Positions 1 to 8,096 are shown, counted from the stretch's first letter. The stretch is 26,475 nucleotides of DNA from Oscillospiraceae bacterium (GCA_028706415.1 JAQWBK010000009.1:1-26475); one strand, 5' to 3'. The notes: a model not told the origin generated them from the sequence alone. Translations and numbers: made by a program.

Positions 1-174
1 AAACGGCTTCGCGCACAGCAACCGCCTTGGTAGATGCGGGAACCATGCAAAATACTCTTTTTGCCGATATCAGCGCCGGAACGGTCAGTGTCAGAGCGTG
101 CTCAGGAACATCCTCAATTTTGCTAAATCAACCATAGTTCACCTGCTGTTGGCGACACTGATTATCTGTGCACG
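1..174 (-). pseudogene. Decayed glucosamine-6-phosphate deaminase (NagB-type) fragment
   Basis: Reading the minus strand from about 174 down to 1 gives TDNQCRQQQVNYG, a stop (TGA at 130-128), then FSKIEDVPEHALTLTVP, ALISAKRVFCMVPASTK and AVAVREAV running off the left edge. This matches from memory the C-terminal half of the sugar-phosphate isomerase/deaminase NagB family, where the stop falls on a conserved Trp (TGG to TGA). An in-frame TAA lies just upstream (around 177-179), and beyond it no NagB similarity is recognisable. The sequence changes there into a repeat-like region. Active NagB converts glucosamine-6-phosphate to fructose-6-phosphate and ammonia. I read this as a broken gene; the part beyond the window could show whether only this end is damaged. 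Confidence 0.6.
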
Positions 175-272
175 GTTATTCTTTACACTTTGGGCTTGAC
201 GAAACACCTTGTGCGCCAGCTGTCAGCCGAACGCTTAAACCTACGCTTCCAAAGGGCGCGAAGAATTTATCG

Positions 273-338
273 GTCAACACCGTCTCAAATTCTTCGCCTG
301 GAAGGCGAAGGTTTTAACCCAATAGTTGAGACAATAAA
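273..338. repeat. Inverted-repeat element containing the 36-bp dispersed repeat, copy A
   Basis: The outer arms GTCTCAA (around 282-288) and TTGAGAC (326-332) flank an inner perfect hairpin CTTCGCCT-GGA-AGGCGAAG. The right half, 303-338, is a 36-bp segment that recurs with two mismatches at 10173-10208. The element lies between the nagB remnant and sigK. The stretch from about 175 to 413 holds no convincing gene and no clear sigK terminator. The nature of the element is unknown; it looks like a small dispersed palindromic repeat. Confidence 0.6.
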
Positions 339-413
339 ATAAAAAACAGATGTTAGAATAATATCACCAACCCCTGTTCTTTATTAATTACGGGTCATGT
401 ATTGTTACAGCAC

Positions 414-1112
414 TTAATTCTTCTTCTCCCCCAGATCAAAGCGTTTTTTAAGCTTTTCTAACGCCTTTTTTTCAATGCGGGATACATATGAACGCGAAAT
501 ATTAAGTATGTATGCAACCTCCCGCTGGGTAAGAGCCTCCCCTGTTAATCCATATCTAAGCTCAATTATTCGGCGTTCACGCTTTCCCAATATTTCACGG
601 ATGTACCTGTACAGCTTTTCTGCATTTATCTTTAAATCTATTTCATCTATAATTGTGTCATTCTCTGCAACAACATCACTTAATGTCAGAGGATGTCCGT
701 CTTTATCGGTATCAATGGGCTCGGAAAATGATACGTCCTGTGCGGTTTTTTTATTGCTCCTAAAATGCATAAGTATTTCATTTTCAATACAACGGGATGC
801 GTAGGTTGCAAGCCTTGCCCCCTTTGCATAATCAAATGTATTCACCGCTTTTATAAGTCCTATGGTACCAATGGAAATAAGGTCGTCCTGCTCTCGAAAG
901 GAACTGTAATATTTCTTTATAATGTGTGCCACCAGCCTTAGATTATGTTCGATTAGCCGGTTTCTCGCGCTGATATCTCCATTTTGACGGTAACATTCCA
1001 GACAGCGCCGCTCTTCCTCGATCGGAAGCGGGTGGGGGAAGGAGCCAGAATTGACTACATGGAGCGCCATATAAAAAACATGGGATAATGTTTGGAGCAA
1101 TTCCAAAATCAA
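414..1112 (-). CDS. sigK: Sporulation sigma factor SigK (pro-sigma-K), uninterrupted
   Basis: About 232 residues, matching the late mother-cell sigma factor SigK over its full length. Region 2 is visible as ARNRLIEHNLRLVAHIIKKY then DLISIGTIGLIKAVNTFD and ATYASRCIENEILMHFRS. Region 4 carries the helix-turn-helix QREVAYILNISRSYVSRIEKKALEKL. A hydrophobic N-terminal pro-sequence ends near FPHPL, as in pro-sigma-K, which is normally removed by SpoIVFB at the forespore membrane. I chose TTG at 1112 because AGAGGGG lies 8 nt upstream; the ATG at 1130 (six more residues) has no ribosome binding site. The gene is intact, with no sign of the skin-type insertion that splits sigK in some bacilli and clostridia. 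SigE/SpoIIID control is expected from the family but I could not identify the promoter. Confidence 0.92.
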   Translation of the reverse strand: MILELLQTLSHVFYMALHVVNSGSFPHPLPIEEERRCLECYRQNGDISARNRLIEHNLRLVAHIIKKYYSSFREQDDLISIGTIGLIKAVNTFDYAKGARLATYASRCIENEILMHFRSNKKTAQDVSFSEPIDTDKDGHPLTLSDVVAENDTIIDEIDLKINAEKLYRYIREILGKRERRIIELRYGLTGEALTQREVAYILNISRSYVSRIEKKALEKLKKRFDLGEKKN

Positions 1113-1337
1113 AAAGACATCCCCTCTCATTTTGGTGTAGGGTGTGGATACACTATTTTATGCTGGAAATGCTGCCGATGTGCCTGTCTATATGTTTTTT
1201 ATATTTATAGGTCAGCTATACTCATTGTTTTTCAGGAAGTAGGAAGATTAATTTCAACTTTTATCTTCCATTTTTTATGAATACATAGTATTATGTTATT
1301 ATATGGTATAGATTGCCGAAGTTTGGGAGGATTTATA

Positions 1338-1946
1338 TTGAGTTTGAATTTAATGAAAAAGCTTGCGAAGAAAAAGATTGAAATACAATTCGATAATGCA
1401 TACAATGATTACTTCGTAGATATTCTAAAATATTGCTGTGTTCGTCTATATTCCGACGATGCAACAATTGCTTTGGATTGTGTACAGGAAACATTTACTC
1501 TGCTTTATAAGAAAATGAATGACGGAGAAGAATTCAACCATATTCGCGGCTGGCTTTACAGAACGGTAGATAACTTCATTAAACGCGAAAATTCCGCATC
1601 GATAAAAAGGTCCGAAAATATATATTACATAAACGATCTCGATATTGATAACACCCTGTACTGCGAGTATGATTATCTGGACTTGTTAACAGCAAATAAG
1701 GGCATAAATATTGACAAATGCATGGTTTCCGTGTTTGACCGTCTGAATTTTTCAGAGCGTATGTTGTATCAAAAGCGTTATAAAGAAAGGGTGCCGGTCA
1801 GCACCCTTGCCAAGCAACTTAATATTTCGGAGACAGCGTTAACAAGCCGCATTTGCCGATTAAAGAAAAAAATACAGGTTATTGTTTCTGAAATAATCGA
1901 GCAAAACTACAACAGCATGAAAGTAGGTGGTGTATCTAATGAATAA
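1338..1946 (+). CDS. ECF-like RNA polymerase sigma-70 family factor
   Basis: About 202 residues. A sigma-2-like segment (AYNDYFVDILKYCC followed by ALDCVQETFTLLYKKM and HIRGWLYRTVDNFIKREN) resembles the -10-binding region of ECF sigma factors. A C-terminal sigma-4 helix-turn-helix (NFSERMLYQKRY then VSTLAKQLNISETALTSRI) should bind the -35 element. The start is TTG at 1338, with GGGAGG 7 nt upstream; an in-frame upstream extension to 1293 lacks a ribosome binding site. Its last 8 bases overlap the next gene, a membrane protein that looks like its anti-sigma factor, so the pair is probably translationally coupled. The signal sensed is unknown. It is divergent from sigK; the 1113-1337 gap between them shows no promoter I trust. 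Confidence 0.85.
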   Translation: MSLNLMKKLAKKKIEIQFDNAYNDYFVDILKYCCVRLYSDDATIALDCVQETFTLLYKKMNDGEEFNHIRGWLYRTVDNFIKRENSASIKRSENIYYINDLDIDNTLYCEYDYLDLLTANKGINIDKCMVSVFDRLNFSERMLYQKRYKERVPVSTLAKQLNISETALTSRICRLKKKIQVIVSEIIEQNYNSMKVGGVSNE

Positions 1947-2715
1947 ATCAAGCGAATACAATGCTCTGTGTCAAGAGCTGCAAGCTGCAATTGATAATGA
2001 AATGAATAAACCGGATGATGAAATGAATCCCGACACCATCAAGCATTGCGTTGATCTGTTGCATGAAATCGAGAATTATGAGTTACCCGCAAATTCTCAA
2101 ATGAAAACCTGTCTTTCTGAAATTAAAGGGAAACAGGGAAAAAGGCCTGTAGTTAAAAGGTTGGTTAAGGTTGCATCCTTGGCGGCTTCTTTTATAATTT
2201 TTATTGGTGTTACCAATTTTATTTCTGCACGAGCCTTTAATGTCAACTTTATAAACTCGATAGTCGAGGTTAGCTCCGGCTTATTTAAAATAAATTTTGG
2301 TAATTCAGATTATACTTTATTAAATGCCCAACAAATTAATGCCGAGTTAAGGGCTAAAGCAGAAAAAGAAGGCATCGATTTGTTATTGCCGGCTTATTAT
2401 CCTCAAAAATTTTCAGTAAATGAGTTTAAAGTAGAACACCTACAACATAATATCAATATTAATATTATGCTTAAAACGAAAAATTCCTTTGTAAAGTTTT
2501 ATATTGACAAAAAGAATAAAGGCGACCTGGAATTTAAAGCTCCAAATGGGGATAATGTTGAAGAACTGGAGATAAAAGATTTTAAAGTCTATATCACTAA
2601 AGTTGAAAAGGATTATTTCGCTAGTTTTTCATATGAAAACATAGTATATAACCTAATTTTCAATAATTGTTCTTACAGTGAATTCATTAAGGTTTTAGAA
2701 TCAATATCGAAATAG
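1939..2715 (+). CDS. Membrane-anchored anti-sigma-like protein (DUF4367-like C-terminus)
   Basis: 258 residues from ATG 1939, preceded by AGGTGG. The layout is a cytoplasmic N-terminus of about 75 residues (EYNALCQELQAAIDNEMNKP...), one hydrophobic helix (VASLAASFIIFIGVTNFI) and an extracellular domain of about 160 residues. That domain contains DLLLPAYYPQKFSVNEFK, a pattern I associate with DUF4367 domains of clostridial anti-sigma factors. The gene overlaps the sigma factor gene by 8 bp, the classic arrangement for a sigma/anti-sigma pair. The expected role is to hold the sigma factor at the membrane until a signal reaches the outer domain. I see no zinc-finger HxxxCxxC motif, so if it is an anti-sigma factor its N-terminus is of another type. 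The role is inferred mainly from context. Confidence 0.72.
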   Translation: MNKSSEYNALCQELQAAIDNEMNKPDDEMNPDTIKHCVDLLHEIENYELPANSQMKTCLSEIKGKQGKRPVVKRLVKVASLAASFIIFIGVTNFISARAFNVNFINSIVEVSSGLFKINFGNSDYTLLNAQQINAELRAKAEKEGIDLLLPAYYPQKFSVNEFKVEHLQHNININIMLKTKNSFVKFYIDKKNKGDLEFKAPNGDNVEELEIKDFKVYITKVEKDYFASFSYENIVYNLIFNNCSYSEFIKVLESISK

Positions 2716-2728
2716 CACTTGCTCTCCC

Positions 2729-2758
2729 ACTCCCGTGTTTTTGACACGGGAGTTTTCA
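2729..2758 (+). terminator. Intrinsic terminator of the sigma/anti-sigma operon
   Basis: The 9-bp stem ACTCCCGTG/CACGGGAGT (2729-2737 and 2745-2753) has a 7-nt loop and is followed by TTTTCAT. It begins 13 bp after the stop codon of the anti-sigma-like gene. Confidence 0.85.
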
Positions 2759-2874
2759 TATTAATTAGCTGATTTTTTGTGCATTGTGCTGATTTTATAA
2801 AAACATGCGTGATTATTTGCAAAAGCTTTGACTACTAGATGAGTACTCATAAAAAAAGAAAAGGAGTGAAACAA

Positions 2875-3390
2875 TTGAAAAGAAGGCTTATCGCTTTATT
2901 TGCATCTGGAGTAATGATGTTCTGCTTTCTAAGCTTCACTGCCTCTGCCGAAGTCGTCAGTCGCGTTCCCTCAACCGGAGTGCTTTCCCCCTATCCTGAT
3001 TATGCCGAGGGAGCAAGCAACAGCGGGAGCGGTAAAATTTCTGTACGTGCAACCGGATTATTGGGTGTTTTCTATATCGAAGTGTTCCGCACTGATGCTC
3101 CTCATATCCTCTATGTAGAAACATGTACCACCGGCACTGATACCATGGCTCAAATTGGAATCAAAAATCTTCGCTTGCAAAGATGGGCAAACAACGAATG
3201 GCAAACCATTACCAGTTATACCTCTTTGGCTAAAAACACAGGGATGCATTCATTTTGGTACATATCTCCCACTCTTCAATCGGGGTACTTTTATCGTTTT
3301 GTAGGCGACCATTACGCGAAGGAGCAGGGATGGTTTTTCCCAAAATCACAAACCATTCAAAATATTACCGATTATCTTTACATTAATTGA
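2875..3390 (+). CDS. Small secreted protein of unknown function
   Basis: 171 residues from TTG 2875, chosen because AAGGAG (2861-2866) sits 8 nt upstream; an ATG at 2839 would add 12 residues but lies ahead of that site. The N-terminus KRRLIALFASGVMMFCFLSF then TASAE is a signal peptide with a likely cleavage after ASA. The mature part (about 145 residues) is rich in polar and aromatic residues, alternating as in a beta-sandwich (KISVRATGLLGVFYIEVFRT, LRLQRWANNEWQTITSYTSL, YFYRFVGDHYAKEQGWFFPK). It may belong to the small secreted clostridial DUF6147-type group, but I am not sure. It lies directly downstream of the sigma/anti-sigma pair behind a terminator, so it could be one of that sigma factor's targets; no shared promoter motif could be established. 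Confidence 0.7.
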   Translation: MKRRLIALFASGVMMFCFLSFTASAEVVSRVPSTGVLSPYPDYAEGASNSGSGKISVRATGLLGVFYIEVFRTDAPHILYVETCTTGTDTMAQIGIKNLRLQRWANNEWQTITSYTSLAKNTGMHSFWYISPTLQSGYFYRFVGDHYAKEQGWFFPKSQTIQNITDYLYIN

Positions 3391-3461
3391 TCAATTTGAT
3401 TATCTACACGGTTGTTCGTCTTTGCAATTTTCCAAAACAATTTTAATTGGGGGCATATATC

Positions 3462-3752
3462 TTGAACGTATCAAACATTAAAAGCATAAAAATTCATTAC
3501 AACCAGCATGTTTATCTCATATCCTATTCCTTAATTAATGGCTCTTACAAAAGTGATGAATTCGGCAATGTCGTTTCATACGGTCTGCAGGCCAAATTAT
3601 TTTTTGATGACCAAGATGATGAACTAGATAATGTAGCGGTCGCTGATATATGCTGCCAACATAGAGATGCAATAGAACTGTACGATATGGTAATAAGAAA
3701 TAATGTATTCCCTGTTCATCTGCGGGATATTATCATGGATAATATCCCATAA
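3462..3752 (+). CDS. Small uncharacterised protein (DUF6514-like)
   Basis: About 96 residues from TTG 3462, with GGGGG (3449-3453) 8 nt upstream. It is cytosolic, with no signal peptide or membrane segment. Visible features are a beta-rich N-terminal half (YLISYSLINGSY..., VVSYGLQAKLFFDD), an acidic stretch DDQDDELDNV, and a C-terminal helix ending FPVHLRDIIMDNI. The pattern of an YGI/YGL strand followed by a conserved HLxDIxxD ending reminds me of the short clostridial DUF6514 family; that assignment is tentative. It follows the secreted protein gene by 71 bp and ends 3 bp before a long palindrome. Confidence 0.6.
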   Translation: MNVSNIKSIKIHYNQHVYLISYSLINGSYKSDEFGNVVSYGLQAKLFFDDQDDELDNVAVADICCQHRDAIELYDMVIRNNVFPVHLRDIIMDNIP

Positions 3753-3755
3753 ATG

Positions 3756-3815
3756 TAACCAACCATAAAAATCAGCCACCTGTGAACACAGGTGGCTGAT
3801 TTTTATGGTTGGTTA
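3756..3815. terminator. Perfect 29-bp-arm palindrome, bidirectional terminator
   Basis: Two arms of 29 bp pair without a mismatch around 2 central bases. The GC-rich core CAGCCACCTGTG/CACAGGTGGCTG is flanked by AAAAAT on one side and ATTTTT on the other, so it can terminate transcription from both convergent genes. The outer 11 bp (TAACCAACCAT) extend the palindrome well beyond what a terminator needs. Confidence 0.92.
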
Positions 3816-3826
3816 TACTAATATCA

Positions 3827-4846
3827 TTAATCTTTATCAGGTTTTTTCAGTTCCCGCAGAATATCATCCACGGTAGACGAATGTTCTTCTTGGGTTATTT
3901 CTTCTCGAGTGATTTCTTCTTGTGTTATATCCTCTTGATATATATCCTCCTGCTGATAATCTGCAGTATCCTCTTGGGTTTCGATTATTGGTTCTTCAGC
4001 GTCATCAATCTCTTTTGCAAATGTAAGAGATAATGCGGTGCAAAACGCAAACACACCCAAACCGAAATCCGCAATTCCCGCCAAATTACTGGAATTGTAT
4101 GCATCGGATTCCCCCAGCATAAAAAGTGACATAGAAGCAATGGTTCCCGAAAGTGACATGAGCGAAGCACAAAGAGCATACACAAGCAATAACCGTGATG
4201 AGCTCTCCCCTATTCTCGAGATATATCTTGCAAATGAAAACAGAAACAGCATCGTGAAAATCAACATCACAAAATCATAAAAGCTCTGTTCAACCGGAAT
4301 TGCACTGGCATACGAGACCTGATAACGCACCAGCCTAACCCATATCCATAAGACAGGAAGCAATGCACCCAGTGCAAATAAAGGGGTTAATCGCAAATCC
4401 GATTGGGATGATTTGAGTCCAAAATAAATTAAAAACAGTCCTGCTATTATACCGAATAATATTGTAAATGTCAGGGTGGTTGAATCCAAACGATTTATTA
4501 CATTCTCATTTGGGGGGGGCGTCTGATTATATACCGTCCATTTCCAAGCGTCGAATAACGACGATATCAGCAAAACAACCCCAAAAAAGATACACGAAAC
4601 AGACATTGGCATACGATCGGAGCGCGCCATGCTGTTTGTATGGAAAATACCACCCTTCCCTGCAAGCACCAGAACAAACAGTGCCGCAAAAGAAAAAATC
4701 ATCACACCGATAATTACATAATTGATTTTGAAATTACCGGTATCTGTCTGCTGCATACCGGGAGTCAACCAAACCCGTAATACCGTGGTAAGTATCGTCG
4801 CGGCAACCATAAAACCAAAAGCTACCGGGCGTAGGTATTTCCGCAT
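3827..4846 (-). CDS. Multi-pass membrane protein with acidic repeat tail, function unknown
   Basis: About 339 residues from the ATG at 4846; AAAGGA lies about 12 nt upstream, while the ATG at 4873 has no ribosome binding site. I count about eight hydrophobic segments over residues 1-265 (for example PVAFGFMVAATILTTVL, VIIGVMIFSFAALFVLVLAG, FTILFGIIAGLFLIYFG, FVMLIFTMLFLFSFARYIS). These are followed by a cytoplasmic tail of about 65 acidic residues with five-residue repeats (QEDIT, QEEIT, REEIT). I do not recognise the family. It lies 73 bp downstream of citrate synthase on the same strand without an obvious terminator between them, so the two may be cotranscribed. A run of 8 G on the plus strand (4512-4519, encoding Pro-Pro-Pro) is a possible slippage site. 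Confidence 0.75.
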   Translation of the reverse strand: MRKYLRPVAFGFMVAATILTTVLRVWLTPGMQQTDTGNFKINYVIIGVMIFSFAALFVLVLAGKGGIFHTNSMARSDRMPMSVSCIFFGVVLLISSLFDAWKWTVYNQTPPPNENVINRLDSTTLTFTILFGIIAGLFLIYFGLKSSQSDLRLTPLFALGALLPVLWIWVRLVRYQVSYASAIPVEQSFYDFVMLIFTMLFLFSFARYISRIGESSSRLLLVYALCASLMSLSGTIASMSLFMLGESDAYNSSNLAGIADFGLGVFAFCTALSLTFAKEIDDAEEPIIETQEDTADYQQEDIYQEDITQEEITREEITQEEHSSTVDDILRELKKPDKD

Positions 4847-4919
4847 ACTATATTCATGTCCTTTCAGCGTCATGTCTGCACAATCTTCAAAAAAGTTGCG
4901 CTACGCCATTTTGATATTA

Positions 4920-6287
4920 TTAGCTTCGTTCACTCATTGGCAGGTATTTTTGGGGATGGGCTATGGCCTTATATGCCGGTCTTATTATACGCGCCCCGGT
5001 CATGGTCTCCTCGATGCGGTGGGCGCACCATCCCGCCATGCGAGCAATAGCAAAGAGGGGGGTAAATAATTCCTCTTGTATTCCTAAGGTTCGATATACC
5101 AAGCCCGAATACATATCGACATTGGCACACATGGCCTTATCGATACCCTTTACACAAGCAAACACTCCTGGGGTCAGCTTTTCCACCTTTTCGAGCAGAT
5201 GGAATTCGTCACCCAACCCCTTTTTATCCACCAGTCCGTGGGCGGCTTCTTTCAAAATCATGGCTCGCGGGTCGGATTGTGTATATATAGCATGCCCCAT
5301 TCCGTAAATCAAACCGGAACCGTCGCCTGCTTCACGGTTAATAAGACGGGTTAAGAAGGCGACAATTTCATCATCGTCATTCCAATCCCGTACACCTTCC
5401 TTAATGTAGTCGAGCATTTCCATTACCTTAATATTAGCGCCGCCGTGACGGGGACCTTTAAGCGAGCCTATTGCAGCCGATATTGCTGAATATGTATCCG
5501 TGCCGGATGAGGCTAACACTCGGGCTGCAAATGTGGAATTGTTCCCCCCGCCATGCTCTGCATGAAGCATCAAGCAAAGGTCGAGAAGCCGCGCTTCTTC
5601 ATCTGTATATTTCGTGTTGGAACGGATGGTATGTAGAATGGTCTCGGCGGTGCAAAGGCCGGGTATCATGGGGTGGAAATACATGCTTTCTTTATCATAA
5701 TGACGGCGTTTTACCTGATACGAATAAGCCATAATGGTGGGCATCATGGCAATAAGCTCGATTGACTGTCTAAGCAGGTTTTCCATTGTAATGTCGTCCG
5801 CCTGATCGTCATATGAATATAACGCAAGCACCGAACGCGCAAGCTTATTCATAATATTGGGAGAGGGAGACTTGATAATCATATCTTCCGCATAGTAAGG
5901 GGGAAGCTCGCGGCACTCGGACAAAAGCTCACAAAAGCCCTTCAGCTGCTCCTTTGTGGGAAGGGTGCCAAACAGCAGCAGCCAAACCGTCTCCTCAAAA
6001 CCAAATCTATTCTCATTAGCGCAGCCGCCGACAATGTCGCAAATGTCAATGCCGCGATAAACAAGCCGCCCCTCAACCGGGGATTTTTCGCCTTCATTTA
6101 TTACATAGCCGTGTACATTGCAAATCATGGTTAAACCTGCAACCACACCGCTGCCGTCCGGGTTGCGCAAGCCGCGTTTTACCTCGTACTGCTCGTATTT
6201 TGCGGTATCAATATGGTTATTTTTTATAAACTCTTGGCATAGTGATGTAAGAGTAGAGTTTGAAATTTTTTTTCGATTATCCTCCAT
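4920..6287 (-). CDS. gltA: Citrate synthase (or 2-methylcitrate synthase-like)
   Basis: 455 residues. Citrate synthase condenses acetyl-CoA with oxaloacetate to give citrate. The three catalytic residues of the family can be placed: His245 in LHAEHGGGNNS, His332 in YGMGHAIYTQSDPRA and Asp391 in NVDMYSGLVYRTLG. The substrate-binding PRHGGAN (280-285) and the C-terminal RMAGWCAHRIEE are also present. It has an N-terminal extension of about 35 residues and is somewhat longer than the usual 380-430. ATG 6287 is preceded by AAAGGA 9 nt upstream, and a consensus sigma-A promoter lies 38 bp above that start. In an anaerobe it probably feeds 2-oxoglutarate and glutamate synthesis through a partial TCA cycle. 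Methylcitrate synthases share the fold, so substrate choice cannot be settled by eye, but the housekeeping role is more likely. Confidence 0.93.
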   Translation of the reverse strand: MEDNRKKISNSTLTSLCQEFIKNNHIDTAKYEQYEVKRGLRNPDGSGVVAGLTMICNVHGYVINEGEKSPVEGRLVYRGIDICDIVGGCANENRFGFEETVWLLLFGTLPTKEQLKGFCELLSECRELPPYYAEDMIIKSPSPNIMNKLARSVLALYSYDDQADDITMENLLRQSIELIAMMPTIMAYSYQVKRRHYDKESMYFHPMIPGLCTAETILHTIRSNTKYTDEEARLLDLCLMLHAEHGGGNNSTFAARVLASSGTDTYSAISAAIGSLKGPRHGGANIKVMEMLDYIKEGVRDWNDDDEIVAFLTRLINREAGDGSGLIYGMGHAIYTQSDPRAMILKEAAHGLVDKKGLGDEFHLLEKVEKLTPGVFACVKGIDKAMCANVDMYSGLVYRTLGIQEELFTPLFAIARMAGWCAHRIEETMTGARIIRPAYKAIAHPQKYLPMSERS

Positions 6288-6324
6288 GGTTCAGTTCCTT
6301 TCCGAAATCTCAGAATTAAATTAA

Positions 6325-6353
6325 AGTATATTAAAACCATGGCTCAAAGTCAA
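6325..6353 (-). promoter_or_regulatory. Sigma-A promoter of citrate synthase gene
   Basis: On the minus strand, TTGACT (6353-6348), a 17-bp spacer, then TATACT (6330-6325), about 38 bp upstream of the ATG at 6287. Confidence 0.8.
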
Positions 6354-6516
6354 TACAGAATTATCAATATTATTATCAACATTTTGCAACTTCTAATGGC
6401 TAATATTTCATTTTGTATAGTTGATATGCAATTTTAAACTGTTGCTTATTTAAATTATGAAAGTTTTATGCGATGATTTTGCATTATAGGCATGTTTAAC
6501 AGAGAGGAGAAGACTA

Positions 6517-7517
6517 ATGAAACGCTACATTATATGGATAGGTATTGTATACATGGTATTATTGCTGCTTCCCCTTCCGGTTCTCGGCAAATTAAATCCG
6601 GACATAAAGCCCCCAATAACTTCAAGCAATTCGACAAATAAGTCGAGCGATAAAATTAATGAAAAAAACGAGGAATCATTTCGTCTGCTGGACACAGACA
6701 CAAACATCGTCTATGAAGTATCGGTAAAAGACTTTGTTACAGGTTCGGTTGGGGCAGAAATGTATCCAACCTATAATACCGAGGCGTTGAAAGCGCAGGC
6801 TGTCGCATCTTATACATATTACAGTGTTCTGAAAAAAAGACAGAAAGCAAATCCGAACACAGAATTACGGGGGGCTGATTTTGCAGACATGGTATCGGCT
6901 TTCCTATTTTTTATACGGATAATCAGCTAAAGAAACGCTGGGGAAAGAACTATAATACCTATTATAAGAAAATAAGCAATGCTGTAAACTCGGTCTTGGG
7001 AAAAATGATAACCTATGACGGTGAACCCATAACTGCGGTGTATCACGCAATCAGTTCAGGGACAACCGAGGATGCGGCCGTGATGTGGGGAACCTCATAC
7101 CCATATTTGCAACCTGTTGTAAGCCCCGGTGACAAGCTTTCGCCGTCTTACCAGTCAAGCGTAACCTTTAAGCCCGATAAGTTTAAATCAGACCTATCAA
7201 AAATAAAAAACCTGACCTTTAGTGGAACTGCTGATAAATGGCTGGATAAAAACATTCAGACCTCATCCTCGGGAACCGTTACACAGCTTAAAATATGCAA
7301 TACCTCCCTCACGGGAAGTCAAATCAGGGAAGCACTCGGACTTCGCTCCGCCAACTTTACGGTAGAATACCGTGAGGGCGGCTTTCATTTCACCGTTTAC
7401 GGATACGGTCATAATGTCGGCATGAGTCAGTATGGCGCCGACTATCTCGCACGACAGGGCTTGTCGTATGAAGAAATCCTGCATTACTATTATACAGATG
7501 TTGAAATCAAGGGGTAG
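6517..7517 (+). pseudogene. spoIID: SpoIID-type peptidoglycan lytic transglycosylase, frameshifted
   Basis: SpoIID cleaves glycan strands during engulfment in sporulation, working with SpoIIM and SpoIIP. The N-terminal frame has a membrane anchor (IIWIGIVYMVLLLLPLPVLG), then VKDFVTGSVGAEMYPTYNTE and ALKAQAVASYTYYS, where Glu81 of GAEM matches the catalytic Glu of the family. The frame ends at TAA 6928-6930. The other frame carries on with PIFYTDNQLKKRWGKNY, then ITYDGEPITAVYHAISSG and the family's C-terminal GYGHNVGMSQYGADYLA. One extra base near 6899-6912, for example in the T6 run at 6907-6912, would restore one protein of 333 residues, close to the length of Bacillus SpoIID. The start ATG 6517 follows GAGAGGAGAAG. 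Both halves are otherwise clean, so the frameshift is either recent or a sequencing error. Confidence 0.85.
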
Positions 7518-7529
7518 CCGTTTAATAAA

Positions 7530-8096
7530 TCACTTGTGCCTTGGTTCCAACAGGGTCAGTGCCTCAGACCGCGCACGGGCATCCGCCTTCATCCGTCCGC
7601 GCAAGGCGGATGTTTGGGTACGGCAACCGGCAGCGCGCGCCCCCCGCATGGTCATGCAAAGATGCTCGGCCTCGATAATGACCGCCACCCCCTGCGGGTC
7701 AATCTCCTTTTCAAGAAAATCCGCAATCTGCGCCGTCAGGCGTTCCTGAAGCTGTGGACGGCGAGCGAAGCAATTCACTATTCGCGCAAACTTGGATAGC
7801 CCAATAACCCTACCGTTTCGGGGTATATATGCAATATGAGCCACCCCGAAAAAAGGCACAAGATGATGCTCACACACCGAGTAAAGCGGAATATCCCTGA
7901 CTGTAACCATCTCGTCATTCTGCTTCTCGTTAAAAATCTTCAAATGACGACGCGGATCCTCCTCCAGCCCTGAGAAAATCTCCTCGTACATATCGGCGAC
8001 GCGGCGTGGAGTTTCCTCCAACCCTTCCCTGTCTGGATTTTCACCAACGGCAATTAGGATTTCTCGAACGGCAGCTTCAATTCGCTTCTTATCCAT
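7530..8096 (-). CDS. folE: GTP cyclohydrolase I (FolE)
   Basis: 188 residues from ATG 8096, with GGAGG 7 nt upstream (an in-frame ATG at 8120 precedes that site). FolE converts GTP to 7,8-dihydroneopterin triphosphate, the first step of tetrahydrofolate (and queuosine) synthesis. Zinc ligands are visible at Cys75 and His78 (SVCEHHLVPFFG) and Cys147 (EHLCMTMRG). The family signatures GLEETPRRVADMY, GLSKFARIVNCFARR and TQTSALRG are in order. Length and domain coverage are typical of the homodecameric bacterial enzyme. It is convergent with spoIID, leaving only 12 bp between the stop codons and no visible terminator. It has its own sigma-A promoter and no folate biosynthesis neighbours here. Confidence 0.97.
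   Translation of the reverse strand: MDKKRIEAAVREILIAVGENPDREGLEETPRRVADMYEEIFSGLEEDPRRHLKIFNEKQNDEMVTVRDIPLYSVCEHHLVPFFGVAHIAYIPRNGRVIGLSKFARIVNCFARRPQLQERLTAQIADFLEKEIDPQGVAVIIEAEHLCMTMRGARAAGCRTQTSALRGRMKADARARSEALTLLEPRHK

Noticed and set aside
177..310. Minus-strand frame reading ...ETVLTDKFFAPFGSVGLSV...
   Set aside because: It lies within the repeat-like region upstream of the nagB remnant, with no start signal. It resembles translated repeat rather than a gene.
475..804. Plus-strand open frame of 109 codons
   Set aside because: It lies wholly antisense to sigK, with no ribosome binding site and low-complexity translation.
1092..1280. Plus-strand frame of 62 codons between sigK and the sigma factor
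   Set aside because: It overlaps the sigK start, is Cys/Phe-rich without a family pattern, and has no ribosome binding site.
1113..1337. SigE-type promoter for sigK and an autoregulated promoter for the sigma factor gene
   Set aside because: Partial matches such as CATAAAAT near 1153-1160 lack a properly spaced -35 partner.
6899..6930. Programmed frameshift in spoIID
   Set aside because: No stimulatory structure is evident and SpoIID is not known to use recoding; a T-run indel is simpler.
7432..7799. Two overlapping plus-strand frames over folE
   Set aside because: They are shadows of the folE coding strand. FolE motifs and its promoter are unambiguous.
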